64,000 nucleotides of DNA from an uncultured Christensenellaceae bacterium (lineage in GTDB: Bacteria > Bacillota > Clostridia > Christensenellales > Pumilibacteraceae). Shown one piece after another: positions 1 through 7,836 of this stretch (the first letter of the stretch is position 1; every line of letters starts with the position of its first letter). The translations under genes were made by a program, and so were the position numbers. The DNA lies in the NCBI GenBank assembly GCA_910587455.1, contig CAJULK010000001.1:188948-252947 (forward strand). Direction: 5' to 3'. The notes under the pieces were generated by a model that saw nothing but the letters and a program-made list of their open reading frames with translations, did not search any database and had not been told where the DNA came from.

Positions 1-177
1 TTGCTCGGTAAAATCGGCGATCTTTTCTTCGAGCTGCGCGTTCAGCTTGCTCGTCATGGAATAATGGTAAAACGTTACGGTATTGTCTCCGTCGCCGCTT
101 CCGCACGCGGTCATCGACCCTATCACCGCACAGCCGAGAACGACAGCCACACCCGCGCGCAATAACGATTTCTTCAT
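1..177 (-). CDS. Extracellular solute-binding lipoprotein, ABC sugar transporter (N-terminal part only)
   Basis: Only the first 59 codons lie in the window; the gene runs off the left edge. The start is an ATG at 175-177 behind a good ribosome site (AGAGGTGA, about 5 nt upstream). The N-terminus has two lysines, a hydrophobic stretch and a lipobox ending in Cys25 (SMTAC), so the product should be a membrane-tethered lipoprotein. After the Cys come a short polar linker and a beta-strand-like segment (TVTFYHYSM), typical of family 1 sugar-binding proteins. The strong promoter and LacI operator upstream, and the lacI gene next to it, support a role in sugar uptake. The sugar cannot be told from this fragment. 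Confidence 0.72.
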   Translation of the reverse strand, partial: MKKSLLRAGVAVVLGCAVIGSMTACGSGDGDNTVTFYHYSMTSKLNAQLEEKIADFTEQ

Positions 178-209
178 TTTCTCACCTCTTGATTTATTTT
201 GCCGACACA

Positions 210-230
210 AACCGAAATAATACTTCGGTT
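210..230 (-). other. Inverted repeat in the 5' leader of the solute-binding gene
   Basis: A short hairpin (ACCGAA / TTCGGT arms with an AT-rich loop) lies between the operator and the ribosome site. It may stabilise the transcript; no T-run follows it. Confidence 0.4.
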
Positions 231-234
231 GTGA

Positions 235-250
235 ATGTTAGCGCTAACAT
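235..250. promoter_or_regulatory. LacI-family operator palindrome
   Basis: A perfect 16-bp palindrome, ATGTTAGCGCTAACAT, with the central CG typical of LacI/GalR operators. It starts directly after the -10 box of the solute-binding gene, where a bound repressor would block initiation. The adjacent lacI gene at 469-1419 is the obvious candidate to bind it. Confidence 0.8.
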
Positions 251-251
251 A

Positions 252-280
252 ATTATAGCACCGTCATTTTACGCTGTCAA
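252..280 (-). promoter_or_regulatory. Promoter of the solute-binding-protein operon
   Basis: On the minus strand a perfect TTGACA (275-280) is followed by a 17-nt spacer and a perfect TATAAT (252-257). The LacI-type palindrome overlaps the expected start point. Confidence 0.85.
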
Positions 281-312
281 TAGTTTTTGAAAAATTGTAT
301 GAAAAATTTTTA

Positions 313-351
313 ACGCAAAAAAATGCGTTCCGAAAAGCGTAACGGAACGCA
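313..351 (-). terminator. Rho-independent terminator of the lacI gene
   Basis: On the minus strand TTGCGTTCCG and CGGAACGCA form a stem of about 9 bp with a 10-nt loop, followed by a run of seven T. It lies about 118 nt past the lacI stop and just upstream of the next promoter, so it separates the two units. Confidence 0.8.
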
Positions 352-396
352 ATAAAACAAAATAAAGACAAAGCGGAAAAAGTGCCGCTAAAAGTA

Positions 397-406
397 CCCC
401 CCCCCC
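397..406. repeat. Poly-C tract (10 nt) in the lacI 3' untranslated region
   Basis: Ten C in a row between the lacI stop and its terminator. It is one of three C9-C10 tracts in the window. No promoter or reading frame depends on it that I can see. Confidence 0.7.
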
Positions 407-468
407 GAGGTTTACGCGCATATCTGCCGCAACGGAATATATTTGCGCGTCGGAGACGAAAATATGCG

Positions 469-1419
469 TCATGCCGATTCGCCTATCATGAGATGAGGCG
501 CGACGTATATGCCCTTTTCGGGGATCTTGCCGTTTATCATACCTATTACCGTATCGGCGAGTTTGACGCCCATATCGTAGAGCGGCTGCTTGACCGTAGT
601 GAGTTTGGGGAACACCGTGTTTTCGAAACCGAAGCCGTCGAAACCGCTGACCGCGATCTTTTCCGGGATAGCGATCTTTTTGCGCTGCAACGCATGCATA
701 CACCCTACCGCAATAAGATCGGTAGCGCACACTACGGCGGTGGGCGACGCGGTATCCAAAAGCCGCTCGCAGGCGTTAAACCCCGCCGCTTCGCTGTTGT
801 CGCTTATTATAATCATGTTGTCGGGGCAGGACAGCCCGTGATCTTCCAACGCGCGCAAAAAGCCCGCCTTGCGCTGCAACACGTAGTGTTCGTTGTAATC
901 CATGCCGATGTATGCGATATTGCGGTGCCCTTTGCCTATTATGTATTCGGTAACGTCGTACACGCCCTTAAAGTTGTCTACATCCACCCAATTCGCAAAC
1001 GCGTTGCTGTTGCCGTAGAGCACGGACGGCTTTTGCGCCGATATGCGCATAAATTCTTCTTCGTCGTCGATATTTAGTCCGACCGCGATCATTCCGTCGC
1101 AATTGTCGTCTACCGCCATGCGCCGACGCAAACTGAGGCTGTAACCGAGATAGCCGAGCCGCTCGCCTATCGCGCTGACGGTCTGCGCGACAAACGCTTC
1201 CGTACTGTCGAGTACGGACGGGATATAAAGACAGATATTAAACGCACAGCCTTTGGCAAGCGAGCGCGCGCCGCGGTTCTGGACATAACCGAGCTTATCT
1301 ATCGCCGCCATGATTTTTTTGCGCGTATCTTCCCTGACCCTGTCCGGCTCGTTAAACGCGCGCGACACGGTCATCACCGAAAATCCCGTTATTTTTGCAA
1401 TGTCGTTTATAGTTGCCAT
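469..1419 (-). CDS. LacI/GalR-family transcriptional regulator
   Basis: 316 aa. The N-terminal helix-turn-helix is clear (TINDIAKITGFSVMTVSRAF, residues 3-22, with hinge helix to about 55), followed by a periplasmic-binding-protein-like effector domain to the end (VAPHLMIGESA, a normal LacI C-terminus). The start ATG has an AAAGG ribosome site 9 nt upstream and a consensus promoter. It most likely represses the sugar ABC operon whose first gene lies immediately downstream on the same strand; a palindrome upstream of its own promoter suggests autoregulation. The effector is unknown. Confidence 0.9.
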   Translation of the reverse strand: MATINDIAKITGFSVMTVSRAFNEPDRVREDTRKKIMAAIDKLGYVQNRGARSLAKGCAFNICLYIPSVLDSTEAFVAQTVSAIGERLGYLGYSLSLRRRMAVDDNCDGMIAVGLNIDDEEEFMRISAQKPSVLYGNSNAFANWVDVDNFKGVYDVTEYIIGKGHRNIAYIGMDYNEHYVLQRKAGFLRALEDHGLSCPDNMIIISDNSEAAGFNACERLLDTASPTAVVCATDLIAVGCMHALQRKKIAIPEKIAVSGFDGFGFENTVFPKLTTVKQPLYDMGVKLADTVIGMINGKIPEKGIYVAPHLMIGESA

Positions 1420-1446
1420 AATACAAAACCTTTGTAAGTTGATTAT

Positions 1447-1475
1447 ATTATAGCCTTACTGTCGCATTTTGTCAA
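1447..1475 (-). promoter_or_regulatory. Promoter of lacI
   Basis: Perfect TTGACA (1470-1475), 17-nt spacer, perfect TATAAT (1447-1452) on the minus strand; predicted start near 1440, giving a leader of about 20 nt that contains AAAGG. Confidence 0.85.
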
Positions 1476-1487
1476 CACATCCCGTGA

Positions 1488-1502
1488 ATTTTAACGTTAA
1501 CA
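1488..1502. promoter_or_regulatory. Possible second LacI-type operator upstream of lacI
   Basis: The palindrome TTAACGTTAA (1491-1500), extended on one side to TGTTAACGTTAA, resembles the operator at 235-250 (TGTTAGCGCTAACA) and lies just upstream of the lacI -35 box. This fits autoregulation but the match is imperfect at the centre. Confidence 0.4.
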
Positions 1503-1544
1503 TTTACAACTCGCCGCAAGGCGATTCGGGCATGCGTCGCGTCT

Positions 1545-2624
1545 TTACGCGCCGAGCTGTTTTGCCGTGACCGTAAACGTTGTCGGCACCGTGTCGTACA
1601 CCACGTATCTGCCGCTGACCGTGCCGCGGTAAACGGTGACTTCCGTTTTATCGCCGGGCTTGAGCGCCGCGATCGCGTCGTTGAAGCCGAGCACGGTCGT
1701 TATCTGCTTATTGCCTATGGATACGATACGGTCGTAGAGCTTGAACGTATTCTTTTCGACGTCTGACACCTTGTTCACGTAAATGACGTGATTGTACGTG
1801 TCGGACGCAACCTCTATCCCGAGCGAAACCCTGCCCGTAACGACGCCGTTTTGCACAAGGTCGTTAAAAATATCGCGAGCGGTGTCGGCGGGGATGGCGA
1901 AGCAAATGCCTTCCACTTCTTCGTCGCTCGTTTTGGCATTCACGATGCCTACGAGCTCGCATTTCATATTGAACAGTCCGCCGCCGGAGTTGCCGGGGTT
2001 GATGGCGGTATCGGTTTGCAGCAGGGTCATTGTATAATCGCCCACAGAGATCGAGCGTTCGGTCGCCGAAAGTATGCCTTTAGTGACAGTGCCGCCCAGC
2101 GAACCGAGCGGATTGCCTATGGCTATAAGATCCTCGCCTATTCGCAGATCGGAGCTGTTGCCCCACACCGCGACGTTGAGCGTTTTTGTTTCCGCGATCT
2201 CGAGTACCGCTATATCGCCGCTCTTATCGGCGGCGATAAGCGACGCCGAATACGTAGTGCCCGACCTGAGCGTAACCGTTATGTTGGAAGCGCCTTCTAT
2301 AACGTGGTTGTTGGTAATTATATAATACTTGCCGAACCCGTCGTCGTGCGCGACTATGACGCCGCTGCCGGCACCCGACACAACGTATTGCATACCCCAT
2401 TGCGTATTGACCGATTCGGTGCGTATCTCCACTACCGACTCCGCCACTTTCGCGACCACGTCCGCCGTCGAACTTTGAACGGTCGAATCTGTCGATACGT
2501 ACGACGTAAGCATTTTCGTCCCGCTCGAAGTAAAACCGACGCAGCCGCCGAAGCACAGAGCTAAGAACACGGCAAGCACGATCGTAACGGAAAACAGCCC
2601 CGTTTTTTTCAATATCCTTTTCAC
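1545..2624 (-). CDS. HtrA/DegP-like trypsin-family serine protease with PDZ domain
   Basis: 359 aa. An N-terminal membrane segment (about residues 9-29, ending LCFGGC, possibly a lipobox) exports or anchors it. The S1C protease domain shows the His motif (ITNNHVIEG), the Asp region (SGDIAVLEI) and the catalytic Ser (NPGNSGGGLF). A PDZ-like domain with a GIEV...RIVSIGNKQI core follows, so it is a one-PDZ HtrA for degrading misfolded envelope proteins. The frame opens with two GTG codons (2628-2630 and 2622-2624). I prefer the second because GAGAGG is 7 nt from it and only 1 nt from the first. Monocistronic. Confidence 0.88.
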   Translation of the reverse strand: MKRILKKTGLFSVTIVLAVFLALCFGGCVGFTSSGTKMLTSYVSTDSTVQSSTADVVAKVAESVVEIRTESVNTQWGMQYVVSGAGSGVIVAHDDGFGKYYIITNNHVIEGASNITVTLRSGTTYSASLIAADKSGDIAVLEIAETKTLNVAVWGNSSDLRIGEDLIAIGNPLGSLGGTVTKGILSATERSISVGDYTMTLLQTDTAINPGNSGGGLFNMKCELVGIVNAKTSDEEVEGICFAIPADTARDIFNDLVQNGVVTGRVSLGIEVASDTYNHVIYVNKVSDVEKNTFKLYDRIVSIGNKQITTVLGFNDAIAALKPGDKTEVTVYRGTVSGRYVVYDTVPTTFTVTAKQLGA

Positions 2625-2790
2625 GTTCACACCTCTCGATCTAACAACCGCGTATACCGCCGCTGTCGCGTTTCATTTATTATATTCCCATTCGTTGAAT
2701 GTATTATGAGCCGAACGTGACAAAGTTTTCGAATTTACATGTAAATATAGCACTCTTTACATAACAATCGCCACAATTTTTCACATTGTT

Positions 2791-4611
2791 TCACGAAACA
2801 ATGTACAGCTCGGAGAGTGCGCGCGTGTACGCAACGTATTTTTCCGCGTCCGAAAGCTCGCCGCACACATAAACGCGCTCGTACTCCATGCCCTTGCTCT
2901 GCGATACAGTACAGAGCGCCGAAGCCGGAACAGTCCCCTCGAGCCGCGCGCGGGTCTTTTCGTCGTCCGCCGAGTATATTACGGCTATGCGATCGTCGCC
3001 GGTGTTTTCGAGCGCACGCTTCAATTCGTCCGAACCGAGCTTTTGCACCTTACCGCCGTCCAATCCGAGCGGAGTAACCGTCATGCCCAAAAGACCGTTT
3101 ACGTAGTCGGTTATCTCGCGTGCGTTACGGTAGTTTTCGTTGAGCCTGTAATGCTCGGTCTTCCACAGCCCGTCGAGCTTGGAAAAATCGCCGATGCCGC
3201 GATTCGGCTTGAGCTGTTGATTCTCGTCGCCGTACACGTTTACATTGGCGCGCGTGCACTCGGCGAGCAGTTTATACTCGTTGATATAATAGTCCTGACC
3301 TTCGTCGATGAACAGCGTCGAATCGAACGACGGCTTGCCGAGAACGTAACAGTACGCCGTAAACAGAAGGTACAGCTTGCACTTGCTGTATGCCGCGCCG
3401 AGCTTTGGTATAAAAGCGAACCTGTCGAGATTGACGGAAACGGCGGGCGGCTTTGGCTTTACGAGATCGGGCGAACTGCCGTACAGCGACGTTTCCGTTT
3501 CGTACCGCTCGCGCGCCGCGCGGTATTCGGCGGTTTTTGCCGCATAGTTTTTCTTGACGGGCGCGAGCGCCGCTATGAGCTTCCTTTTAACGGCGTCGCC
3601 GTAGCACGCTTCCGCAACGGCGTCGGGCAAACCGTCGTCGCCGACGGGCACCGCCGCGGATAGGCTGCGCCTTTCGCTCGCTTTTATGCCGCGCAGCGAA
3701 AGAATAAGATTCTTGTAAAGCTCTGGCATGGTCAGCCGCGAAACGGCGTTGAGCATGAGATCGTCGACAACGGGCTGAATGTGCTCGATATACATATGCG
3801 ACGGCGCGATTATCGCCGCCTTGTCGAGATCGATCTTTTTATTGAACCCGAGATATTCGAGCCGCTGCAAAAGTATCATGGTCTTGCCGCAGCCCGCACA
3901 GCCTTTTACTACGCAGTTTTCGGTCGCGGGACGCGTGATTATTGCGTTCTGATTGGTCTGAATAGTAGGAATAATGTCGGTGAGCCGTTTGTCGCCGCGC
4001 TTGACTTCGAGCATGTGCGCGAGAAATTTATCGTAAACGACCCCGCCCGTTTCCGCCGAATAGTCCTGAAACACCGCCATCAGTTTGCCGTCGCGTATAT
4101 CGAACTTGCGCCTGAACACCACTTTGTATACATATCCGCCGTACTCTATCGTGCCGTTTTCGAACCTGTCGTATACGCGGTTGCCGAGCGGCGAGTTGTG
4201 CGAATAAACGATTATCCTGTTCTTGTAAAATATTACGTGCGCTCCGACGTATATATCCGCTTCGTCGCCGAGAAAATCGTCACTGTCCGAAATTATGCGG
4301 GCCCGCGTCATGGACGGCGTATCCGAACGCACGATTGACGACGTCGGAACGAGCTTCATGCGCGCAAAATACGGAGTGCCGAGACTCGCTTCGAGTATTT
4401 CGGCGTCGCGGACCGCCGCGTCGTGACGAAATTTGTCGGTGCGGTACTCTTCCACATCGTTCTCGTCGTAAATATCGACTGTTCTGTACTCGAACCCGTC
4501 GCTTCGAAGCAGAACTATCTGTTCTCGCATCATTTCGAGCACGAGCCGAAGATGTTCCGCCTCTTCCGCTATCTCCGCGGCGTTGAAATTATCGCTTTCC
4601 GAAAAATCCAT
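2791..4611 (-). CDS. HelD-like superfamily 1 helicase (short form)
   Basis: 606 aa. An acidic helical N-terminus (residues 8-40) precedes a superfamily 1A ATPase: a Q-motif-like TIQTNQNAII, Walker A (GCAGCGKT), Walker B (LFIDEGQDYY), the UvrD-type NENYRNAREI and the C-terminal SQSKGMEYERVYV. 'IPTIQTNQNAIITRP' just before the P-loop resembles HelD, which recycles stalled RNA polymerase, rather than UvrD or PcrA. It is shorter than typical HelD (over 700 aa), with a reduced middle arm. It has its own promoter and appears leaderless. A general DNA repair helicase is the alternative. Confidence 0.7.
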   Translation of the reverse strand: MDFSESDNFNAAEIAEEAEHLRLVLEMMREQIVLLRSDGFEYRTVDIYDENDVEEYRTDKFRHDAAVRDAEILEASLGTPYFARMKLVPTSSIVRSDTPSMTRARIISDSDDFLGDEADIYVGAHVIFYKNRIIVYSHNSPLGNRVYDRFENGTIEYGGYVYKVVFRRKFDIRDGKLMAVFQDYSAETGGVVYDKFLAHMLEVKRGDKRLTDIIPTIQTNQNAIITRPATENCVVKGCAGCGKTMILLQRLEYLGFNKKIDLDKAAIIAPSHMYIEHIQPVVDDLMLNAVSRLTMPELYKNLILSLRGIKASERRSLSAAVPVGDDGLPDAVAEACYGDAVKRKLIAALAPVKKNYAAKTAEYRAARERYETETSLYGSSPDLVKPKPPAVSVNLDRFAFIPKLGAAYSKCKLYLLFTAYCYVLGKPSFDSTLFIDEGQDYYINEYKLLAECTRANVNVYGDENQQLKPNRGIGDFSKLDGLWKTEHYRLNENYRNAREITDYVNGLLGMTVTPLGLDGGKVQKLGSDELKRALENTGDDRIAVIYSADDEKTRARLEGTVPASALCTVSQSKGMEYERVYVCGELSDAEKYVAYTRALSELYIVS

Positions 4612-4618
4612 AAATTAT

Positions 4619-4647
4619 ATTATATGCCGCGATTTCATGTTCGTCAA
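4619..4647 (-). promoter_or_regulatory. Promoter of the HelD-like gene, apparently leaderless
   Basis: TTGACG (4642-4647), 17-nt spacer, TATAAT (4619-4624) on the minus strand. The -10 box ends 7 nt before the ATG, so transcription should start at or next to the start codon. There is no ribosome site. Confidence 0.75.
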
Positions 4648-4759
4648 GCGTTTGATAATGTCGGCGCGAAGCGCGCGACGCGGGCAATCCCATCCGTTTT
4701 ATCGCGAAGCGTAAACGTCGTTACGCATGAAATTGCAGAATGACACGATCAGATCCGTA

Positions 4760-5608
4760 TCATTTCACCGGCTTATACCCTATTTTTTCGCCGCACTTGA
4801 CTACGGTTTCGCAGTCGTTCGCGGTATTTTCGAAAAACTCGGCGTCGAGCTCGACGGCGTCCTTTTTAACGAGCAGCACGATCGTCGAACCGCCGAATTC
4901 GAACCTGCCCTTTTCGTCGCCGCGTTCGAACCTGCCGCTTTTTACGTCGTTGACGATTCGCCCCACCATTATCGCGCCGACCTCGACCTGCACGATCTTG
5001 CCGAAGTTGTCCGTATGAAGCACCGTATATTCGCGGCAGTTTTCGGTAAAAACGCGCCTGCGTTCGAGCGCGGCGGGCTGAACGGTATGCAGCCGACCTT
5101 TGATAAAAGTGTTGCCCTCGGCGGTCCCGCCGTCGATGAAGAAATATCTGTGGTAATCGGTTACGCAAAGCCTGAACACAAGGCAAAGCCCGCCGTCGTA
5201 TTCTTCGGCAAGCTCGGCGTTTTTGAGCAGCGTTCCTACCGTGTACTTGAACCCTTTTATTTCGAACTCGCCCGTTTCCGAAACGTTGTATGCCGAAAGT
5301 TTCGCGTCGCAAGGCGCCAAAAACGCCGACGGGTCGTGATCGAACGGGCGCAGTTCCGGCTTGATGCGCCGAGTAAAAAACGCGTTGAAGCTCTTATAAT
5401 CCTCGGCGACGTAATCGTTCATGTCGATGCCGTTCTTTTGTATATATTTTTTTATGCGCCTGCGCGAAAGCCTGCCGTCGAGATACTTCCCGACCAGCTT
5501 GCTCACCCATCTGCGCGTCGCGAGCCTCAGTATAAGCCCGCCGAACTTGCTGTAATACAAAAATTCAAGCGATTTCGGCGTGGGCGGCTTGGGCAGTTTT
5601 TCGCGCAT
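4760..5608 (-). CDS. psd: Phosphatidylserine decarboxylase
   Basis: 282 aa. It removes CO2 from phosphatidylserine to give phosphatidylethanolamine at the membrane. Family marks are YKSFNAFFTRRIKPELRPFD (residues about 70-89), DYHRYFFIDGG with the conserved His, and FGGST near residue 236, the site of self-cleavage that makes the pyruvoyl group. The length fits the class II enzymes of Clostridia. It starts 1 nt after the pssA stop with a weak ribosome site, so it is probably translated by coupling. It is last in a three-gene operon; no convincing T-rich terminator follows. Confidence 0.92.
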   Translation of the reverse strand: MREKLPKPPTPKSLEFLYYSKFGGLILRLATRRWVSKLVGKYLDGRLSRRRIKKYIQKNGIDMNDYVAEDYKSFNAFFTRRIKPELRPFDHDPSAFLAPCDAKLSAYNVSETGEFEIKGFKYTVGTLLKNAELAEEYDGGLCLVFRLCVTDYHRYFFIDGGTAEGNTFIKGRLHTVQPAALERRRVFTENCREYTVLHTDNFGKIVQVEVGAIMVGRIVNDVKSGRFERGDEKGRFEFGGSTIVLLVKKDAVELDAEFFENTANDCETVVKCGEKIGYKPVK

Positions 5609-5609
5609 A

Positions 5610-6386
5610 TCAGCAGCACACCGCAGTAAGCGTTTCGGGATCGAAGCGTTTGAGCGGTTCGAAAAGCGGATTGTCGCACACGTACGCGCGCACGAGCGAC
5701 AGCGACACTACGATAGCGGTCACTATCAGTATAGTGACTATAAGTCCGCGCGCATGCGCTTTGAACATGCGGAACTTTACGATGAACAGTATGCCCAAAA
5801 GCGCGTACCCGAACATCATTATCACGCCGCGGTAAATTTGCACGTCTATTTTGCCGAGCCCGAGCGATACGGCATAAGCCGGCGAGTCGAGCATGGACGC
5901 TATCAGATAGAATATAGGCACCGCAAGCGCCGCGTTCGTTACCGGCAGACCGAGATACGATTCGCGCGAGCCGGACTCGGGATCGCTTATGCGCTTCGCT
6001 TCGTCCACGTTGTAGTATGCGAGCCGAACGAGCGCGCACAGTACGTAAAACACATAGAATATGCAAAAATACCAACGCGTCATACCCATGGCGACGCCCA
6101 CCATGATCGGCGCGATGCCGAACGATACAAGATCGCTAAGCGAGTCTATCTGAATACCGAACATCTTGTCGTCGGCGGTGCGGTTTTTTCGCGTGCGCGC
6201 GACCATTCCGTCGAACGCGTCGCACAGCCCCGCGAGCAGCAGAAACAATGCGGCGATGTCGCTTCGTCTCGGTCCGCCGTAGGCAGCGGCAAAGCAAATA
6301 CCGCAGACCGACAGAGCCAAAGACAAATATGTGAGTATTACACCGTAATGCCAATACCCAACGACCCGTTTACTCGTGCACTTCAT
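5610..6386 (-). CDS. pssA: CDP-diacylglycerol--serine O-phosphatidyltransferase
   Basis: 258 aa integral membrane protein. It joins CDP-diacylglycerol and serine to give phosphatidylserine, the substrate of the psd product encoded next. The CDP-alcohol phosphotransferase signature is present (DGMVAR...G..IDSLSD, residues about 64-90), though the stretch between AR and the Gly is longer (12 residues) than in the generic motif. About six to eight hydrophobic helices follow. The start ATG has GGAGG 9 nt upstream, inside the end of the flippase gene, which it overlaps by 17 bp. Confidence 0.92.
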   Translation of the reverse strand: MKCTSKRVVGYWHYGVILTYLSLALSVCGICFAAAYGGPRRSDIAALFLLLAGLCDAFDGMVARTRKNRTADDKMFGIQIDSLSDLVSFGIAPIMVGVAMGMTRWYFCIFYVFYVLCALVRLAYYNVDEAKRISDPESGSRESYLGLPVTNAALAVPIFYLIASMLDSPAYAVSLGLGKIDVQIYRGVIMMFGYALLGILFIVKFRMFKAHARGLIVTILIVTAIVVSLSLVRAYVCDNPLFEPLKRFDPETLTAVCC

Positions 6387-7737
6387 CGGTTTTTTCCTCC
6401 GTATCGGTACTCTCTTGTTCGGCTTGCGTGTCTAAATCCGCAGGCGTATCGGGAGTGCCGTCGCCGAAATCATCGCCGTGCGGAGCACCCCCCCCCATAC
6501 CTTTTTCGCAAGAAGTATCGGCTTCTTCCGCAGGTACGGTATCCAAAACGGGCGCTTCGGCATTATCGCATACCGAAACGTCGGATTGTGTGATTATGTT
6601 GCCCGATTCGTCGGCGAGCGGCACTATCCCGTCCGTCGCTACGCGCTCGGGCGCCGCCGCGCCTCTGTTCTTGCGCAAACCCACGCCGTGATAAACAAGA
6701 GTATAAAGCCCGCTCACTATTATGCAAAGATAATACGAAACAGTACGCGACACCATCATCGCCGAGACCATGAACGCGTTCGCCGCCTCTTTGTTTCCGG
6801 CAAGGTGCTTTAACAAATAACTGCCGTAAAACCTGTCGTACAGATATTCGTACGCGCCGACGCCGCCGGGCAACGGAATAAAGTTATACCCGAGCACGAC
6901 GTAAGCCTGCATACAAAACAGATCCAAAAAGTTGAGCGTGGGATCTGCCGCAAAACACACAAAGCACGGTATCAGCGTCTGAGACACGCGCTGGGCGATA
7001 TTCAAAAACAGCGCCTCGAAAATAATAGCGGGATGTTTTTTGAGCACATACTTGCTCGAACGGTACTTTTCGACCACGCCGTCGAGCTTGCTGCGCCATT
7101 TCTCGGGTTTTTTTACTATTTTTATTTTAACAAGCAACGAAATACCGCCGTTACCCGCTTTGAGTATAAGCCTCGACCACAGCATGCACATCAAAAGCAA
7201 TCCCGCAAGCACGAACTGCACTACAAGCCCGAGTATGACGAGCGTCAGTGCAAACCCGTTGCCCGATTGAAGTATCATTTGCGGTCTTACTATAAGCGCA
7301 AACGCGCCGATGACCACTATAGCCACGGTGTACGCTATGAGGTTAAGTATAAGCGTGAATCCGGCGACGCCGCCGCTCATGCCGTCGCGCACCATGTAAA
7401 AAAGCGACGCGGGCTGTCCGCCGCTCGCCGACGGGGTAAGCGCGGAATAGTATGTATCGGCAGCCGAATATGCAATGGAAGAACGGAGTTTGCTCTTGTG
7501 CCCGAGCTTGCGCGCGATAACGTGAACGCTCAGCCCCTCGAACATTATAAACAGAAGCATGCATGCAACAGCCGCGACTATGTACCAAGCGTTGCTCTTT
7601 GCCAAAAAGTCCCAAATGGTACGAAAGCTCAACTCGCGATAGCTGAGCATCAATACGGTAAGCGTGATACCTATAAGTACGACCAACACGGAAATATTTA
7701 TTATGTTCTTTGCCCGTTTGGACAGTTTCTTTCTCAT
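6370..7737 (-). CDS. YbhN/LPG_synthase_TM (UPF0104) flippase-like membrane protein
   Basis: 455 aa, with about eight membrane helices in residues 12-330 and a long acidic, disordered cytoplasmic tail (about 340-455). Conserved family motifs are TPSASGGQPASLFYM and PLPGGVGAYE, as in the transmembrane half of MprF and in YbhN proteins, proposed to move lipids between leaflets. The MprF aminoacyl-transferase half is absent. As first gene of an operon with pssA and psd, it may act on phosphatidylethanolamine or a precursor; that is inference. The tail contains a nine-G coding tract (6488-6496); one base more or less truncates the tail before pssA. Confidence 0.82.
   Translation of the reverse strand: MRKKLSKRAKNIINISVLVVLIGITLTVLMLSYRELSFRTIWDFLAKSNAWYIVAAVACMLLFIMFEGLSVHVIARKLGHKSKLRSSIAYSAADTYYSALTPSASGGQPASLFYMVRDGMSGGVAGFTLILNLIAYTVAIVVIGAFALIVRPQMILQSGNGFALTLVILGLVVQFVLAGLLLMCMLWSRLILKAGNGGISLLVKIKIVKKPEKWRSKLDGVVEKYRSSKYVLKKHPAIIFEALFLNIAQRVSQTLIPCFVCFAADPTLNFLDLFCMQAYVVLGYNFIPLPGGVGAYEYLYDRFYGSYLLKHLAGNKEAANAFMVSAMMVSRTVSYYLCIIVSGLYTLVYHGVGLRKNRGAAAPERVATDGIVPLADESGNIITQSDVSVCDNAEAPVLDTVPAEEADTSCEKGMGGGAPHGDDFGDGTPDTPADLDTQAEQESTDTEEKTDEVHE
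6488..6496. repeat. Poly-C/G tract (9 nt) inside the flippase gene
   Basis: On the coding strand AT is followed by nine G, read Met-Gly-Gly-Gly-Ala. Adding one G brings a TGA at 6470-6472 into frame; losing one brings a TAG at 6432-6434. Slippage here would shorten the C-terminal tail and move the stop away from the overlapping pssA start. Confidence 0.7.
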
Positions 7738-7775
7738 AAACTCACACTGCGGTGTATTTTGCCGAATCTCCCATC

Positions 7776-7804
7776 ATAATACCACATTTGCACACGACCG
7801 TCAA
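7776..7804 (-). promoter_or_regulatory. Promoter of the phospholipid operon
   Basis: TTGACG (7799-7804), 17-nt spacer, TATTAT (7776-7781) on the minus strand. The leader is about 30 nt with only a weak GTGAG near the ATG. Confidence 0.75.
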
Positions 7805-7836
7805 GAGAAAAAAGGAAACGCGGCGGCACTTTCGAC

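Noticed and set aside
397..406. Ten-C tract considered as a third phase-variation site
   Set aside because: It lies in the lacI 3' untranslated region; the lacI C-terminus is complete before it and no -35/-10 pair spans it. Kept only as a repeat.
2783..2804. Inverted repeat over the stop codon of the HelD-like gene as a terminator
   Set aside because: The arms match (ACATTGTTTC / GAAACAATGT) but the loop is only 2 nt, the stem is AT-rich and no T-run follows.
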